Shown piece by piece: positions 34,801 to 46,874 of a stretch of 64,000 nucleotides of DNA. Numbering within the stretch: position 1 is the stretch's first letter; each line of letters begins with the position of its first letter. The notes beneath the pieces are model-generated. The model was not told the DNA's origin. It saw only the letters and a program-made list of their open reading frames with translations, and made no database searches. Source of the DNA: Triops longicaudatus (taxonomy: Eukaryota > Arthropoda > Branchiopoda > Notostraca > Triopsidae); the NCBI GenBank assembly GCA_022885665.1, contig JAGQDJ010000185.1, positions 1 to 64,000 of the forward strand. The letters are read 5' to 3'. The position numbers were made by a program, and so were the translations under genes.

Positions 34801-35095
34801 AGATCGGCACCAGCCACAAAACAGCCTGGTTTGGCAGAAGAAAACACGATGGCCTTGACGTCAGGGTCTGTCGACGCGTACTTGATCATTCCATACATTT
34901 CTTCGATGCCCGGCTCATTGATGGAATTCATCTAACAACAAGTTTCTCGTAATACAGACCGTATATAAGAGATTCCTACCTTAGAGTTGGGTGTATTATA
35001 ACGGAAAATGGCTACGTTGTTTTTCACTTCGTAATGTGCTTGAGTCCATTTGACGTCACGCCTCGCGGACGATAAGCTACGAAGTGCAATTGAAC
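31884..35095 (-). CDS. HADHA: Mitochondrial trifunctional enzyme subunit alpha, copy B (first exon not found)
   Basis: Tandem paralogue of copy A with the same exon plan. Recognised parts run from the exon starting at 35095 (ALRSLSSARRDVKWTQAHYE) to the stop at 31884 (KFYNKDLSPIY). The hydratase half has SSAKPGCFVAGADLKWLEAY, GVCFGGGLEIAMVCHYRVAL and FALPEFQLGIIPG. The dehydrogenase half has VLGAGLMGTGIAQISLM, IFASNTSAIPLAEIVQASKR, MHYFSPVEKMQLLEIVTTDK and DCPGFYTTRLAGTLYSEGG. All catalytic residues are kept. The exon at 35095 begins in phase 1, like copy A exon 2, so a short upstream exon with the start Met is needed. The candidate ATG exon at 36062-36124 ends in the wrong phase. The basic, Ser/Arg-rich start of the known exon fits a mitochondrial presequence. 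Confidence 0.92.
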
Positions 35096-38000
35096 CTATT
35101 GAAAAAAAAAGTATTTTACGACTTGTAAGGTTTTGCCACTGTTTCGGGAATGCAAGGGAAAAGTCGAGCTTACACAGTACGTATTATTTCAGCAAATCGA
35201 AATAAATTTTAAAACAAAACAAAAAGGATTTCATAACAACTGTTTGGCCCCAGTGGTCGGATTGACTTGAAAAGAGGATCTAGAATAAGAAAGCTGAAGA
35301 AAATTTAAAGATCACATAACTGGAAATGTTGCTCGGATTAGGAGTACTGTATTCATTCTCATCGAGGTTTAAATGCTCTGTGTTAACCTTGAAAAGCTGC
35401 GCTTTCGGTGATTCGATTGTCAAGGGCAGAAATCACACTTGAACAATTGTCTGTGATTTTCTATTAAGAAGCAGGCCTGGATAACAATGTAGCCTCCAAA
35501 TCTTTGATTTGAAGTGAGCGAGTCAAGCGTTGAAATAACTCAGCATTCTAGGATAACATGTGTGCCACTTTTGAACATAAGAATGAACGTAATAATGTGT
35601 ACTTGCAAAATTTCCGTAGCTAATCCGTTGGTAGTAACTTTTGAGGCCATTTGGTAGTCTTGTTAACATTTTTGCAGTATTTTGTTTATTCCTATTGTTC
35701 CCACTATTTTTACAATTCTTTTCAGTTTATTTTTTCACAACATTCACTGAAAAGAAGTGCTTCTCACTGTTACGGTTGGAGCTTCCCAAGACGTTTTGCA
35801 GCGGATGTTTTAGTTCTGACAGGTGGAAAGTCGACTCGTTGGTCTGACAATTGACTTCAAACTCTACTGTCCATTACGTGTAGTCAGAAAGCTTAGTAGA
35901 AAACAAAGAATAGCGCTTTAATAAAGAAGCATAATGCTAGATAATTCTAGGACAAGGGATCTTTCAGGAATAAAGTTTTCTAGTTCTCGAGATAAGGGGG
36001 ATGGGGTGTTATCATTCAAATGTCGCGTCCCAAAGGTTGTAAAAATCGTGTTCACTTACGGTACTAGGGAGACGACCTTGTAGCTCGGACGTTTGCTAAG
36101 ATTGGAAGACGGATGTGAAAACATGGCGACCACATAGAAACGTCTACGGATGCAAAATAAAGAAAAAAAAGATTCTGTTGTTGGAACTAAGTAGAGATAA
36201 CGGTTTGTTGATACAACGTTGAGAAATTAATAGTTCTATATAAAAGAACGGCAATTCAAAAATTCTGACATTTTTTAAATCCTCAGCTGTAGAGATTTTC
36301 CACTGAAAAATGCGAATTCTATACATTAAAATAATCTAAAAAAAAGTTAAATAAAAAGGATTCATGGGTTCCTGACACAACTCTACTGCTTCAAGATAAC
36401 CACCTACTTTAAAAAACATTCAACCATAAAAAAGGATGTAAAATGCAAATTATCATATACGAACTATTATATACAATTTAAATTATCTTTGCTTTGTAGG
36501 AAAAGGATTCAATCAAACAAAGGAAGGGTATAAACTCGAACTCATTTGAACAGTAAGAGGAAGGATATGAAATTCGAAAAATAGAAAGAAAAATACGAGT
36601 TATTGGGATCCCGTAAACATTTCGGGCATAGCGCAGCAATTAGTGCATTATTGGCGCGGGCGGGGCAAAAATGTCACGAGGCGCCGATAATGCTTCGAAG
36701 CCTAACACTGGCTTCAATTCCGGTTTTATCTTTGCTAAACAAGGGGCTATCTTCGCTGTAGGGCTCCTTCAGCTTTATCAATGGAATCACACCAGTTAAT
36801 CATTAATCCTATCTGAGAATTGATTTTCGTGCAATGGGCTGAAGATGGTAAGGCGATATGTATCGACAACGCGACGAAGCCATTGTCGTAGTCTTTTTCA
36901 TCACCTTAGGAACACTTTTAAAATAGCCGCCCGGAGAGTTTCGCTGAGGCTAATACCCGAAAACCCATTTAGGACGCCCAATTGCAGAATCTTACAGGCT
37001 GATAGTCAATCATTAACTGTAGTATCAATTATATAAAAAGACGCTCGAAGGTATCAAAATTCAAGGTCTGTCGTATCTGGTTCGCTCAGGTAAACTTTTG
37101 CTAATTATCAATCATGCTTGCAAGATATCCATTGAAGTATTATTTGTAAGGTTGAGTGGCGGTAAATTTTTCCACTTTTTTTGTGTCTAGAGTTCAGTTT
37201 AATATGGATATGTGAGGGCTAATTGTTCATCACATCACAAGCATAGATCATCTCCGTGATTAGCATGAACATTTGTGTAACCTACGTTTTTTAACTTAAA
37301 TTATGTATATTTTATTCAGCTTTACTAAACCCTGCGTCACTAATTGCAAATAAAGTAATCTCACTATAAAGAACTAACACACCCGAGCCTTGCCTATGTC
37401 CAATTTGATGTGATGTTCCTGGCATAAGCTAAACTTTGCACTTACTAAGTGTGAGAAAGTAATAACCAGTCAATTAAAATTTCAAGAAAGCAGAAAGCAA
37501 TTTTAGTTTGCTCCATGAAGGAATCTTAGAGGCACAGCCGTCCCTGAGAACTGCCGGATTTAGTCGCACGCTTCTTTTACAGCTACGAACGATAACGTTC
37601 GGTTCAAGGATCATTGATGGGAGATATTTTCCCTGCTTGACTTCTTTATTCTATCTGAACAAATCAATTGCGCTTGTACTAAAACTGTCTACTAGTATCA
37701 ATCGTATAACTGATAGCATTCCGAGGGAAATAGTGTCAAGCCTGACGTACAGAATCTGGAGTAAAGTGAGTTCACGACAGAGTGATGAAGGCCTAACCCG
37801 ATACCTATCTTGAAGATGTTACGGGCAGATGGTGCATTGTTTACGAACATTACAGCATATGCTATCATAAACAAGAAGCTTGTCTAGAATAAAAGTTGTT
37901 AAGGAACATTCCTAAGAAGAACCCTTCTAGGCAGATAATTAGTTATTGCATTAAAGTGGCAATTTCATATATCTAAAAGTTTAAGATGCCATTGTGGTCC

Positions 38001-38480
38001 TTTTAAGTTTCGGCGAGTGGTTGTAAGCCCATTCGGGTTTGATTCTCAGAAATATTCAACCAGGTTTCCTTTTGTAAGCAAGGCCGTTGGGCCCGGGGTT
38101 GCAACTGTGCCTTAGCAAATGCCGCCACTGACTGATTTACGAAACCGTTACTATCTGTGCAACGATATCCTAACTTTGACTAGTCACGTATGGCAATGAA
38201 CTTTGAGCATCCCTGATAAGTGTAAGGAGATAGCAATGCTTAGCAAGTAATACCGAAGTCGAAAATACAACGTTAATAATAGGTTCTAAATGAAAAACTC
38301 ATTTGTTTTTTTAGTTAATAAGAACTTCTGTTTGAACTTTATTTAATTTCTCACTTTTTAATATTCTATAAATGCTAATATATTAAAGCTTCAGAAATTT
38401 CCAACTTGGTGAGCGATGTCGTATTATCAGGGTACACCAATCAAACACATACATTCGTCTGAATAAAGATTGTGAGCGTT
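35096..38480. other. About 3.4 kb without a recognised gene
   Basis: The region should hold the missing 5' exon of trifunctional copy B and its promoter. An ATG-containing stretch at 36062-36124 (-) ends in a good GTAAGT donor and may be a leader exon of that gene. Open frames at 35641-35847 and 37508-37813 (+) show no family features. The rest is AT-rich. Confidence 0.4.
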
Positions 38481-41400
38481 TTACTGCTTTTTTTCAGACA
38501 TTTCAATAACTGTCTTGAGCACTTCTCGTTTAACCATTTTTCCCACTGAATCCCTGGGTATACTCGGAAGGAAGTAGACACCTCCTCGTAGCTGATTGAC
38601 GTCATTCATGTTCTCTACGGAAATAAAATGTTAAATGAAGAAGCGCTGTGTGAATATAATGGGAATTGATTCCAACACTAACCTGCAACATAATTAACAA
38701 TATCTTCAGGTTTTGCGGTACAGCCTGGTTTGAGAACCACTGCGGCAGCAGGATGTTCACCGTCTATTTCGTGAGGTTTTCCAACCACACAAGCGACTTC
38801 GACATAATCCAAGCATCCAATCATATTCTCAATAAGCAAGGGCGCAACCTGGATGAATAAGTTGACTAAGTTTGGTCAATTTTAACCATGTCGAAAAGCA
38901 TACGTGGGTCATACGATATTTGATGAGGTCCTTCGTTCTACCAGTGACGAACAAATCTCCGCTTTCTGTGTAATAGCCTAGGTCCCCAGTTCTGGCCCAG
39001 CCATCTTTGAAAAACTCCTCCGTTAACTAGCAAAAATTTTCATTTTCAAAGTAATTGAAACTTTTTTCAAAGTATACCTTCGGACTATTCAGATAGCGTT
39101 GCATCATTCTCGAAGTTTTGACGTAAATTTCGCCTTCTTCATTAGGTCCGAGAAGCTCACCAGTTCCATTTTGTACTATCTGTACAATGTATTTGTGCTC
39201 TTAACACCTCAACAGTTAAAAACGTTCAGGAAACTTACTTTCAGCTCCGCGCCTAATTCCACCGAACCTGAACAGCATGGCACGTACCCTGTCACAAAAG
39301 ATACCAAATTGGAAATTGATTGATTGATTGAGTTTTTAGTATGGTTACCTTCGGCGAAAACTTGGGCCTTGGTAACGTAACGACTGGATACCAAACCAAC
39401 TTCAGACATGCCGTAGTTCTAGTCGTAACATAAGCTTTATTACTCTCACACAATATTTTTTCCAAAATTTTTTAATGTGTCTTTCCTAATAAGAGCTCCG
39501 TGAATTATTGAAAAGTGGCTCATTTAGTCATGCAAAGTTACACGGTAGCATCTGCTAGTGTTTTTCACTATAAATTCGCATTGTAATAATGTTTGTCTGA
39601 ATAAGGCAAATGAAATAGAAATCCTCAGAAACGTACCACGTTGAACATTTGCAAGTTGGGGAAGACTTCGAACAATAGGCGTTCATCCAGGGCATTCCAT
39701 GCTGAGCCAGTGAAAGCGAAGGCAAGCACGCTACTGAAGTCATACTTCCTGACTTCGGGTCTACGAGTAAACGTTACCACGTTATGGGGAAACACTGCAA
39801 CCAATGAAGGCTGTAAACCAAATATTAGCCTACGAAAGGCATGGACAAGAATATTTGCCCTTTACCTTAATATCCGCAACAATTGCAGGTATTTCGTCTT
39901 CGTCGTAGTCGGATACTGTTACTGTGGCAACTCTTTTTAACATAGTGCTGAGAACAAGCGACAAGCCCGCAATTTGCGCAAAGACGAATATGTAGAACAT
40001 AACGAAATGCAAAGGAACCAGTGACGCAAACCTGAAAATGAAACATAATTCTTTCAACACTGAAAATTCAATTGCGAAGGTCTGCTATGAGAGGGATGCA
40101 TACAGATTTTGTTGTTACACAAAGCGTGTTCTTTATCTCAGATTTAATGTAGAATTCAAATATTGTAGTACTTACTCGTAAATATACGCGATACTTAGCA
40201 CGCCCCTGTGGGTGTATACTACTCCTTTGGGAGCACCTGTGGATCCGCTTGAAAACACAATCCATGCAACCGTGTCGTCCATGTCGACTTCAACATCGGG
40301 GAAATCTAATTACGAGGTAATTTTAGAGCGAGCGACTACATTTAGCAGTTATGTACCTGAACTCTCTTCTGCCAAAAAATTAGAAACAGACACCATCCCT
40401 TCCACGTCACCATTCAGACACCAAATTTCTTTAACTGTCGGGCAAAGTCGTGCGCCTTCAAGGGCTCGTTGTGCTCGCTTTGTGTCGGTACAAATGAAAC
40501 GAGAGCCTGTTTGTTTGCATTGGTTTGCAATTTCCTCTAAAAATTGGAGCAATACGATAAAAATCGTCAAATTCGTACTCAGAACATGTCATGTTCTAAC
40601 CTGGTACGCACAAAGTGCGCAAAGTGGTGATGCCACCACCACATCGCCAGGCTGCTAGCAAAACGATGAGGAATTCAACGTGGTTGCTGGCATACATGCA
40701 AATCATATCCCCGGGTTTAAATCCTCGTTTGGTGATGCCATTAGCAACGCGGTTTACCATGGGAATTAGTTCGCTGTAACGAATCTGTTTCTTCGTGGCA
40801 TAGTCCGTCTGCAGTTCAAAATGTAGTTAGGTTTTTGTAATGAACGTTTGGGATTCGCGACAGACCTCTGTGTTCATATGCTGATTAGACATTCTCTATC
40901 TGTAGTTTACTTAATCAGCTGTATTGTAGAGTTGGAAAATCAAGGACGTGACTTAAAGCTAATACAATAAGTTCTTGTGATGTTATCACACAACGCTGTC
41001 TCCGTATAGTAGATATACGTATTAGGTGTAATACTTAGGTTTATTTCTCATAGAGTGATATTTTATTGTCAAAGACAGTACGCAATAGGAATTAACATAT
41101 AGAAATTGCACTGATTGTTTAATATACATTTTGTTAATAATAATAATAATATTAGTAAATTTTAGTTATATAAATTAACAGTAATATAAATAGGTAATAG
41201 AAATTGTGTTCTTCATGTTTGAATACACATGCTTAGCGTATTTTCTTTCAGTTTCTTATAGTGGACAAAAAACACAAGCAAGTTGAGTTACGAATTCGCC
41301 CCAACAATTGTCATAAGCATCACCTAATCATGCCATGATCTGCTTTCGTAATTTCAAATAAGTTCCTATCTTAATTGTGTCAATATTTTTAAAGTAAATT

Positions 41401-41758
41401 ACAGTACATGTCACGGGGCTTTTAAGGACACAAAATGGGAGAAACTGGACTCTGTATCACCAAACATGAGCTTGGAGACAAATTTCTTAACTTACCAAGT
41501 AAACAGTGTCGCCCTTTGTGTTTAAGTTCTCCTCGATATGTGAGAAAATGTATTTGTAAAGTTGGGTATCGGGCTGGCCGGAAGAGTCGAAAGGTCGGTC
41601 TGACTTCACGATTTTGCTTTCGCTTACGATTTCTGTGTCAAAAATGGCAAGAAACAATCCGACATTATAATGTTTTCCATAGCGTAAATAGAGCAACTTA
41701 GCGATGTTTGCTCGATGGATTTCAATTCAGTTAGTGTTAGCTTACTTGCTGGACTCAT
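38481..41758 (-). CDS. 4-coumarate-CoA-ligase/luciferase-like acyl-CoA synthetase, copy 1
   Basis: ANL-superfamily enzyme that adenylates a carboxylic acid and transfers it to CoA; in arthropods such enzymes act mainly on fatty acids. Exon 1 is predicted at 41746-41758 (ATG + 10 bases), joining in phase to the exon ending at 41632, giving MSPAKIVSESKIVKSDRPFD. Further exons (about ten) give YATKKQIRYSELIPMVNRVA, then the ATP-binding P-loop FSSGSTGAPKGVVYTHRGV. Later motifs are NYGMSEVGLVSSRYVTKAQV, GEIYVKTSRMMQRYLN, GWARTGDLGYYTESGDLFVT and GRTKDLIKYRMTHVAP. The catalytic lysine lies in LPSIPRDSVGKMVKREVLKT. The C terminus is SEKKQ, with no SKL-type peroxisome signal. A hydrophobic segment (VPLHFVMFYIFVFAQIAGLS) may contact membrane. 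Confidence 0.92.
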
Positions 41759-42749
41759 TCTCGACCTGGCGTATATAAACTAATGTTAACTACTCAAAGT
41801 GTATTTCAAGAATGGTGTTACACGATATTGATAAGACGGAGTATTGGCGGAGACTGAGGCGCGAAGACGTGAGATTCGTTTTATACATTTCAGGCAGAAC
41901 GATATCAGCTTTGGACTCTTCTATCCTGACGTTTCTTTCTTTCTTGGACATCTATCTAGCGAAAGCCTCTGTTACGCTACTTGCATGTGTACGGTGGGTA
42001 GCTTGCATCACGCCATCCCTTCTTAACCTCAAAAGAAAAAGAGTTAAAAATGCTGGAGGAAAAAAAGGAAAAATAAACACTTGATATATAAACTCTCAGA
42101 CTGGGAAAAGCCGGTTATGTTTATCACTTTTCATTGCTGTATATATCCTATCTATATGGCAAGAAACCATTGTCAAAGAGGCTATGGCAAAGATGCATCA
42201 AATAGGGAAAGTTCACGAGTGGCACCACGCCAAAACTTTCTACGTGACTTGAAGATTAAACGGGATCTTTTCTTTCTTAAAATGTCTGTGTTGGTGAAAC
42301 ATTTTCTGCCAAACGAAATTTGATAGTTGCAAAGCTGACCCCATTGACCAACTCGTCCGTTCCACATTTGCGAAGCATCTTTCCGTTCATGGTTTGATGT
42401 TCGAAAGCTGAAGAATGTACTCCAAGTATTCCTTAAGGTCGAAAAATCTTCTGCGTGTGCCAATGACACGTTTGACAGTCGAACATTGTTATGTTACGAA
42501 GTCGGGGGGAAAAAAATAAAGATAAATGCTCCGAACATAGGGTAAGTGTGTAAAATCACTCAGTTGCATTTCCAACAAAAATAGGAAAAAACTTGTATAA
42601 AGATTGTATTGAATATCCCAATTAGAGTGCTCTGCAGTTACCGAAGTATAGTACTTCCGGTTACCTCTCCTTATCTTACCTAACAAAAAGTGAGTAGAAG
42701 TTGTGATGGGTTTTGATTAAGCTGTATCTGCCACTTGAGAGTGTGCAGC
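41759..42749. other. Spacer between the two acyl-CoA synthetase genes
   Basis: About 1 kb, no gene recognised. Open frames at 41812-42084 (+) and 42182-42469 (-) lack family features. A TATATAAA-like motif at 41772-41778 lies only about 15 bases before the predicted ATG of copy 1, too close to serve as its TATA box in the usual way. Confidence 0.4.
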
Positions 42750-45586
42750 TTAGTGCTGTTCTTGAGACATTTTGATAACTTTCTTAAGCACTTCTCGTTT
42801 TATCATCTTGCCCACTGCATCCCTTGGAATGGTCGACAGGAAGTAAACTCCGCCTCGAAGCCGATTGACGTCATTCATGCGCTCTATGGAAACAGCGTTT
42901 TAAAAAATTAGCAAGCGAAAGAATGAATTCACTGGAAGCATTGTATCAAGAAGCGGAATACTTCCTCCTATACTAACCTGCGACATAATTAGCAATATCT
43001 TCAGGTTTGGCAGTGCAACCTGATTTAAGAACTACCGCTGCAGCGGGAAGTTCTCCATCATCGTCATCTGGCAATCCTACAACACAAGCGGCTTCAACAT
43101 AATCCAAGGTTGCAATCAGATTTTCAATAAGCAAAGGAGCGACCTATAATAGCAGACTTTCAAAAGTTTGCTATCTTTTGCGATATTAAAATGCTTACAT
43201 GAGTCATACGGTACTTGATAAGATCCTTCGTTCTACCAGTGATGAACAAATCGCCCTTTTCAGTGTAAAAGCCAGTATCACCACTCGTTGCCCAGCCGTC
43301 TTTGAAAAACTCTTTCGTTAACTAGTAGAAGCATCATTTAAGGATTCAGAAGTAAATTTTTGTGAACCGTCTACTTCAGGACTATTCAGATAGTATTGCA
43401 TCATTCGAGTCGTCTTGACGTAAATTTCACCTTCCTGGTTCGGTCCCAGAAGTTCATCCGTGCCACTCTTCACCACCTATTCGAGGTAACTGTTTAGTTA
43501 ATAAGTCAATTGTTTGCTTTAAAGGATCGTAGCGCTTACTTTAAGTTCTACACCGAGTTCTAATGAACCGGAACAGCAAGGTTTGTAGCCTATAGTGGGA
43601 AAATATTAGAAATGTATTACCTAATTGGTTGGACAGCTTACCTTCAGACATTATTTCTGCTTTCGTAATGTAACGAGTAGACACTGTACCGACCTCTGAC
43701 ATGCCATAATTCTGTTGTATTACGTAAGCTTTCGTTAATCGCGAAAAGTGTCAGAAATATGACAAACATACCACATTGAACATTTGCAAATTGGGGAAAA
43801 CGTCGAACAGAAGACGCTCATCTGTAGCATTCCAAGCTGCTCCAGTGCACGAAAAGGCGACAACAGTCTTGTAATCGAATTTTCTGACTTCTGGTCTACG
43901 AGTAAACATCACCATATGATGAGGAAACGCTGCTACAAGATTGGGCTGCGAAGCCATTCAGGTGAGTTATGAATAAGTTTGAATTGATTGCGGTTTTAGT
44001 ACCTTTACATCTGCAACGATAGCCGGTACGTCGTTGTCATCGTAATCAGAAATTGTGACAGTGGATATTCTTTTGAAGATGCTAGTCATAATGAGCGTCA
44101 AGCCAGCTATTTGGGCGAAAACAAATACGTAGAAAAGGACGAAGTGCGATGGCAGTAATGTTGCATACCTAAATTGAGAAAGTGCTTTACTATTAAATAT
44201 TCTTGAGTGCATTAAACAATAAAAGATGTTCAGCGACTTCTTTTACAAACATTAAATGCTACAAACAAAGAGGTTTTTGAATAAATAGTTATAAGTACTA
44301 ATTACTCGAAAGAGTACGCAATACGCAGTAACCCTCTGTGAGTGTACACTACTCCTTTGGGTGCACCAGTGGAACCACTTGAAAACACAATCCATCCTAC
44401 TGTGCTATCCAAGTTGACTTCCACTTCATGAAAATCTAATATCACATTCTTAAATTACAATCACGTAATGGATTAAGTAGATAGCAAATATACCCGAAGG
44501 GTCTTCTGTCAAGTAACCTGAAACAGAAATCAAACCCTCGACTTCACCATTCAGACACCAGACTTCTTCAACCGTCGGACACAGACGGGCGCCTTCAATG
44601 GCTCGAGCTGCTCGCTTAGTGTCGGTACAAAGAAAACGGGAACCCGTTAACTTGCATTGGTTAGCAATCTCCTCTAAAAATTGGAAAGAAATCAAGTAAG
44701 ACTCCTGGGCTTTCACATTCATCAATCTTACTCCTAACCTGGTAAACACAGCGTGCGCAAAGTGGTGATTCCTCCTCCGCATCGCCAGGCTGCCAGCATG
44801 AAGAGAAGGAATTCAACATGATTGCTGGCATACATGCAAATCATATCGCCAGGTTTGAATCCTCTTTTGTGAAGCCACCGAGCGACACGGTTCACCATCG
44901 GAATTAATTCGCTATACCGCACCTGTTTCTTCGTGGCATAGTCTGTCTGGAGTGCAAAGTACAATCAAGTTATTTACAGTTCAAGACCTTGATCCTCGAG
45001 ATTAGGCTTAAATAAGAAGATGGAAAGTGCAGTAATCAACAGTCTGTACAATGTCAGAAAAAGTTAATTCTCTGCACACACACAAAAAAAAAAAAAACTG
45101 CTCCATGCAGAAGTCAGAAACGTTCGAAGGATGATAGGCGCTCGCGTGTTGTGTTTGCGTGGAGAAGCTGTTAGGGATTGTTATTTTCATTTAAAACTAT
45201 GTGTTTTATTGGCAACTTTCCAGACGGAGAATTCCAGACAATTTAATGATGCGTTCAGGACAGAAAAAACAAGTAGCAAAAGAAGCTAAGATAGGGGCAG
45301 CGTGTTATCAAATTTTGTCCTGCAGGATGTACTGATTAATGACGTATGGCTCTCTGTAAAAGTGTTTCGAGAGCATATAAGGAGCGGACATTGTCTAGTC
45401 TTCAGAGCAGAAGGAGTGGTACATTTGTAATGCAAATTTTGCTCGACTTACCACATAAGAAGCATCGCCCATTGTCTGCAAATTTTTCTCGATGTGTGAG
45501 AAAATGTATTTATAGAGCTGTGTGTTAGGCTGCCTAGATGGGTCAAAAGGTCGGTCCGACTTCACGATGTTATTTTCGATCACCAT
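42750..45586 (-). CDS. 4-coumarate-CoA-ligase/luciferase-like acyl-CoA synthetase, copy 2
   Basis: Tandem paralogue of copy 1 with the same exon order and strand. The first coding exon (about 45455-45586) begins at an ATG just inside a splice acceptor: MVIENNIVKSDRPFDPSRQP. Upstream, a stretch ending in a GTAAGT donor near 45643 probably is an untranslated exon. The following exons give YATKKQVRYSELIPMVNRVA, MYASNHVEFLLFMLAAWRCG, the SSGSTGAPKGV loop and NYGMSEVG. The C-terminal subdomain carries VTTGRTKDLIKYRMTHV-like sequence and the VGKMIKREVLKKVIKM ending, finishing QEQH with no peroxisomal tripeptide. Substrate is not predictable from sequence. The two copies differ in how translation starts. 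Confidence 0.91.
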
Positions 45587-46874
45587 TTCTATGGGACATA
45601 AAGTTACGTGAAAAAATTGAAAACGTTACTTACCGCATAACTTTCAATACAGACACTGTTACAAGCAGTAAGTAAAAAGTAGGTAAATAAAAATAACAGT
45701 ATTTTTGTACTTGTTTGACTGGCTTAGGTTTACGATATTTGTAGGTTAACCAGTTGCGGTTAGGTTGAGCAAAACAGTGCTCCTGAATCAAAGAATAAGC
45801 TCAGACTGGAGCCCAGAAAGTCATTTTCTGTTTGGGCTTCCACAGGAAAATGATATCAGCTGTTCGTCAATAATTTTATCTAGAATGCGTTCAGAAGTAT
45901 ATTCTTGGTCATATAGAATCAAACAAAAGCTTAAAACCGCATTTTTCAATAAAAGGGATCTATTCTCGAGCTGGATAACGGATTCAAGTACGTGTAAAAG
46001 TAAAATTTATGTTTACATTCTAAATTGTTAACTAAATCTCAGAAATCATGTAAAGCACTAGAAACCGGCTTAATACATAATTTCACGTAATACAAAACTA
46101 AGGATAAGATTACGAGGTTTCGTATCGGCGTCTCGACAATGCTTATCTCTAGAGAGCGATGACCAACTTTTCCGTTGAACAATCGTCAACTTCATCCCTA
46201 ACTTTTCTGTTGATTCTTGGAGACTCGGACAAAACAGTTTCTCGGTTGCAAATGCAGTCTTCTTAGAAAACTTACCCAAGCTTTCTCGTAATTGTCTTTT
46301 TTTCGGAACCGTAATTTTTGCTTCTAACCGAGACTATGTCTTCCATGATATGGCTTTTTAAGTTCACTTTTATCTGTACCAATGTGAAATAGGGAGACGG
46401 AATTTTCTGAGTATTTGCTTCGTATTTAAGAAAAATTAAGTGTTGTTGTTTTCGAATGCAGTAACAGAAGTTTTGGATTGTTAACCACGTGCTATATTTT
46501 CCAAATTAACTTTTCTAGACGCCTGGTGTGCCATCAAAATTAATACTTAAAATCCATCATTTAAACAATGATATAGAAGACTATAGTGTGTTTCTCTCAC
46601 ACGTTTTGTTGCTGGTAAATGTTTGAACTCAACACTACTTTGGATGATAAAATCACTGAGGCAAAATCCCGTCATCATTATGTCTGTAAAGTTCTCTGCG
46701 TAATTTTGAATGCATTATTTTATTCCAATGGCACAATTACGTAGCAGGTAACGCTTAATAACAAACACCGGGCCACAAGTCACATATGACCCTTTTTTTC
46801 CCATTATTGAGTAAATATTATCCCACTTTGCACGCAGTTTCAACACGTATAATAATGCTGCGTTTTGGCACAAA
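45587..46874. other. Spacer, no gene recognised
   Basis: The first 60 bases likely hold the last part of a leader intron of acyl-CoA synthetase copy 2, with a possible 5' leader exon further on. The rest is AT-rich. Open frames of 60-90 codons on both strands carry no recognisable features. Confidence 0.4.

Noticed and set aside
36062..36124. Candidate first coding exon of trifunctional copy B (MFSHPSSNLSKRPSYKVV)
   Set aside because: The donor leaves phase 2 while the next exon needs phase 1, so it cannot be the coding start as read; it may be an untranslated exon.
41772..41778. TATATAA motif as the TATA box of acyl-CoA synthetase copy 1
   Set aside because: It lies about 15 bases before the predicted ATG, so a start 30 bases downstream would fall after the ATG.
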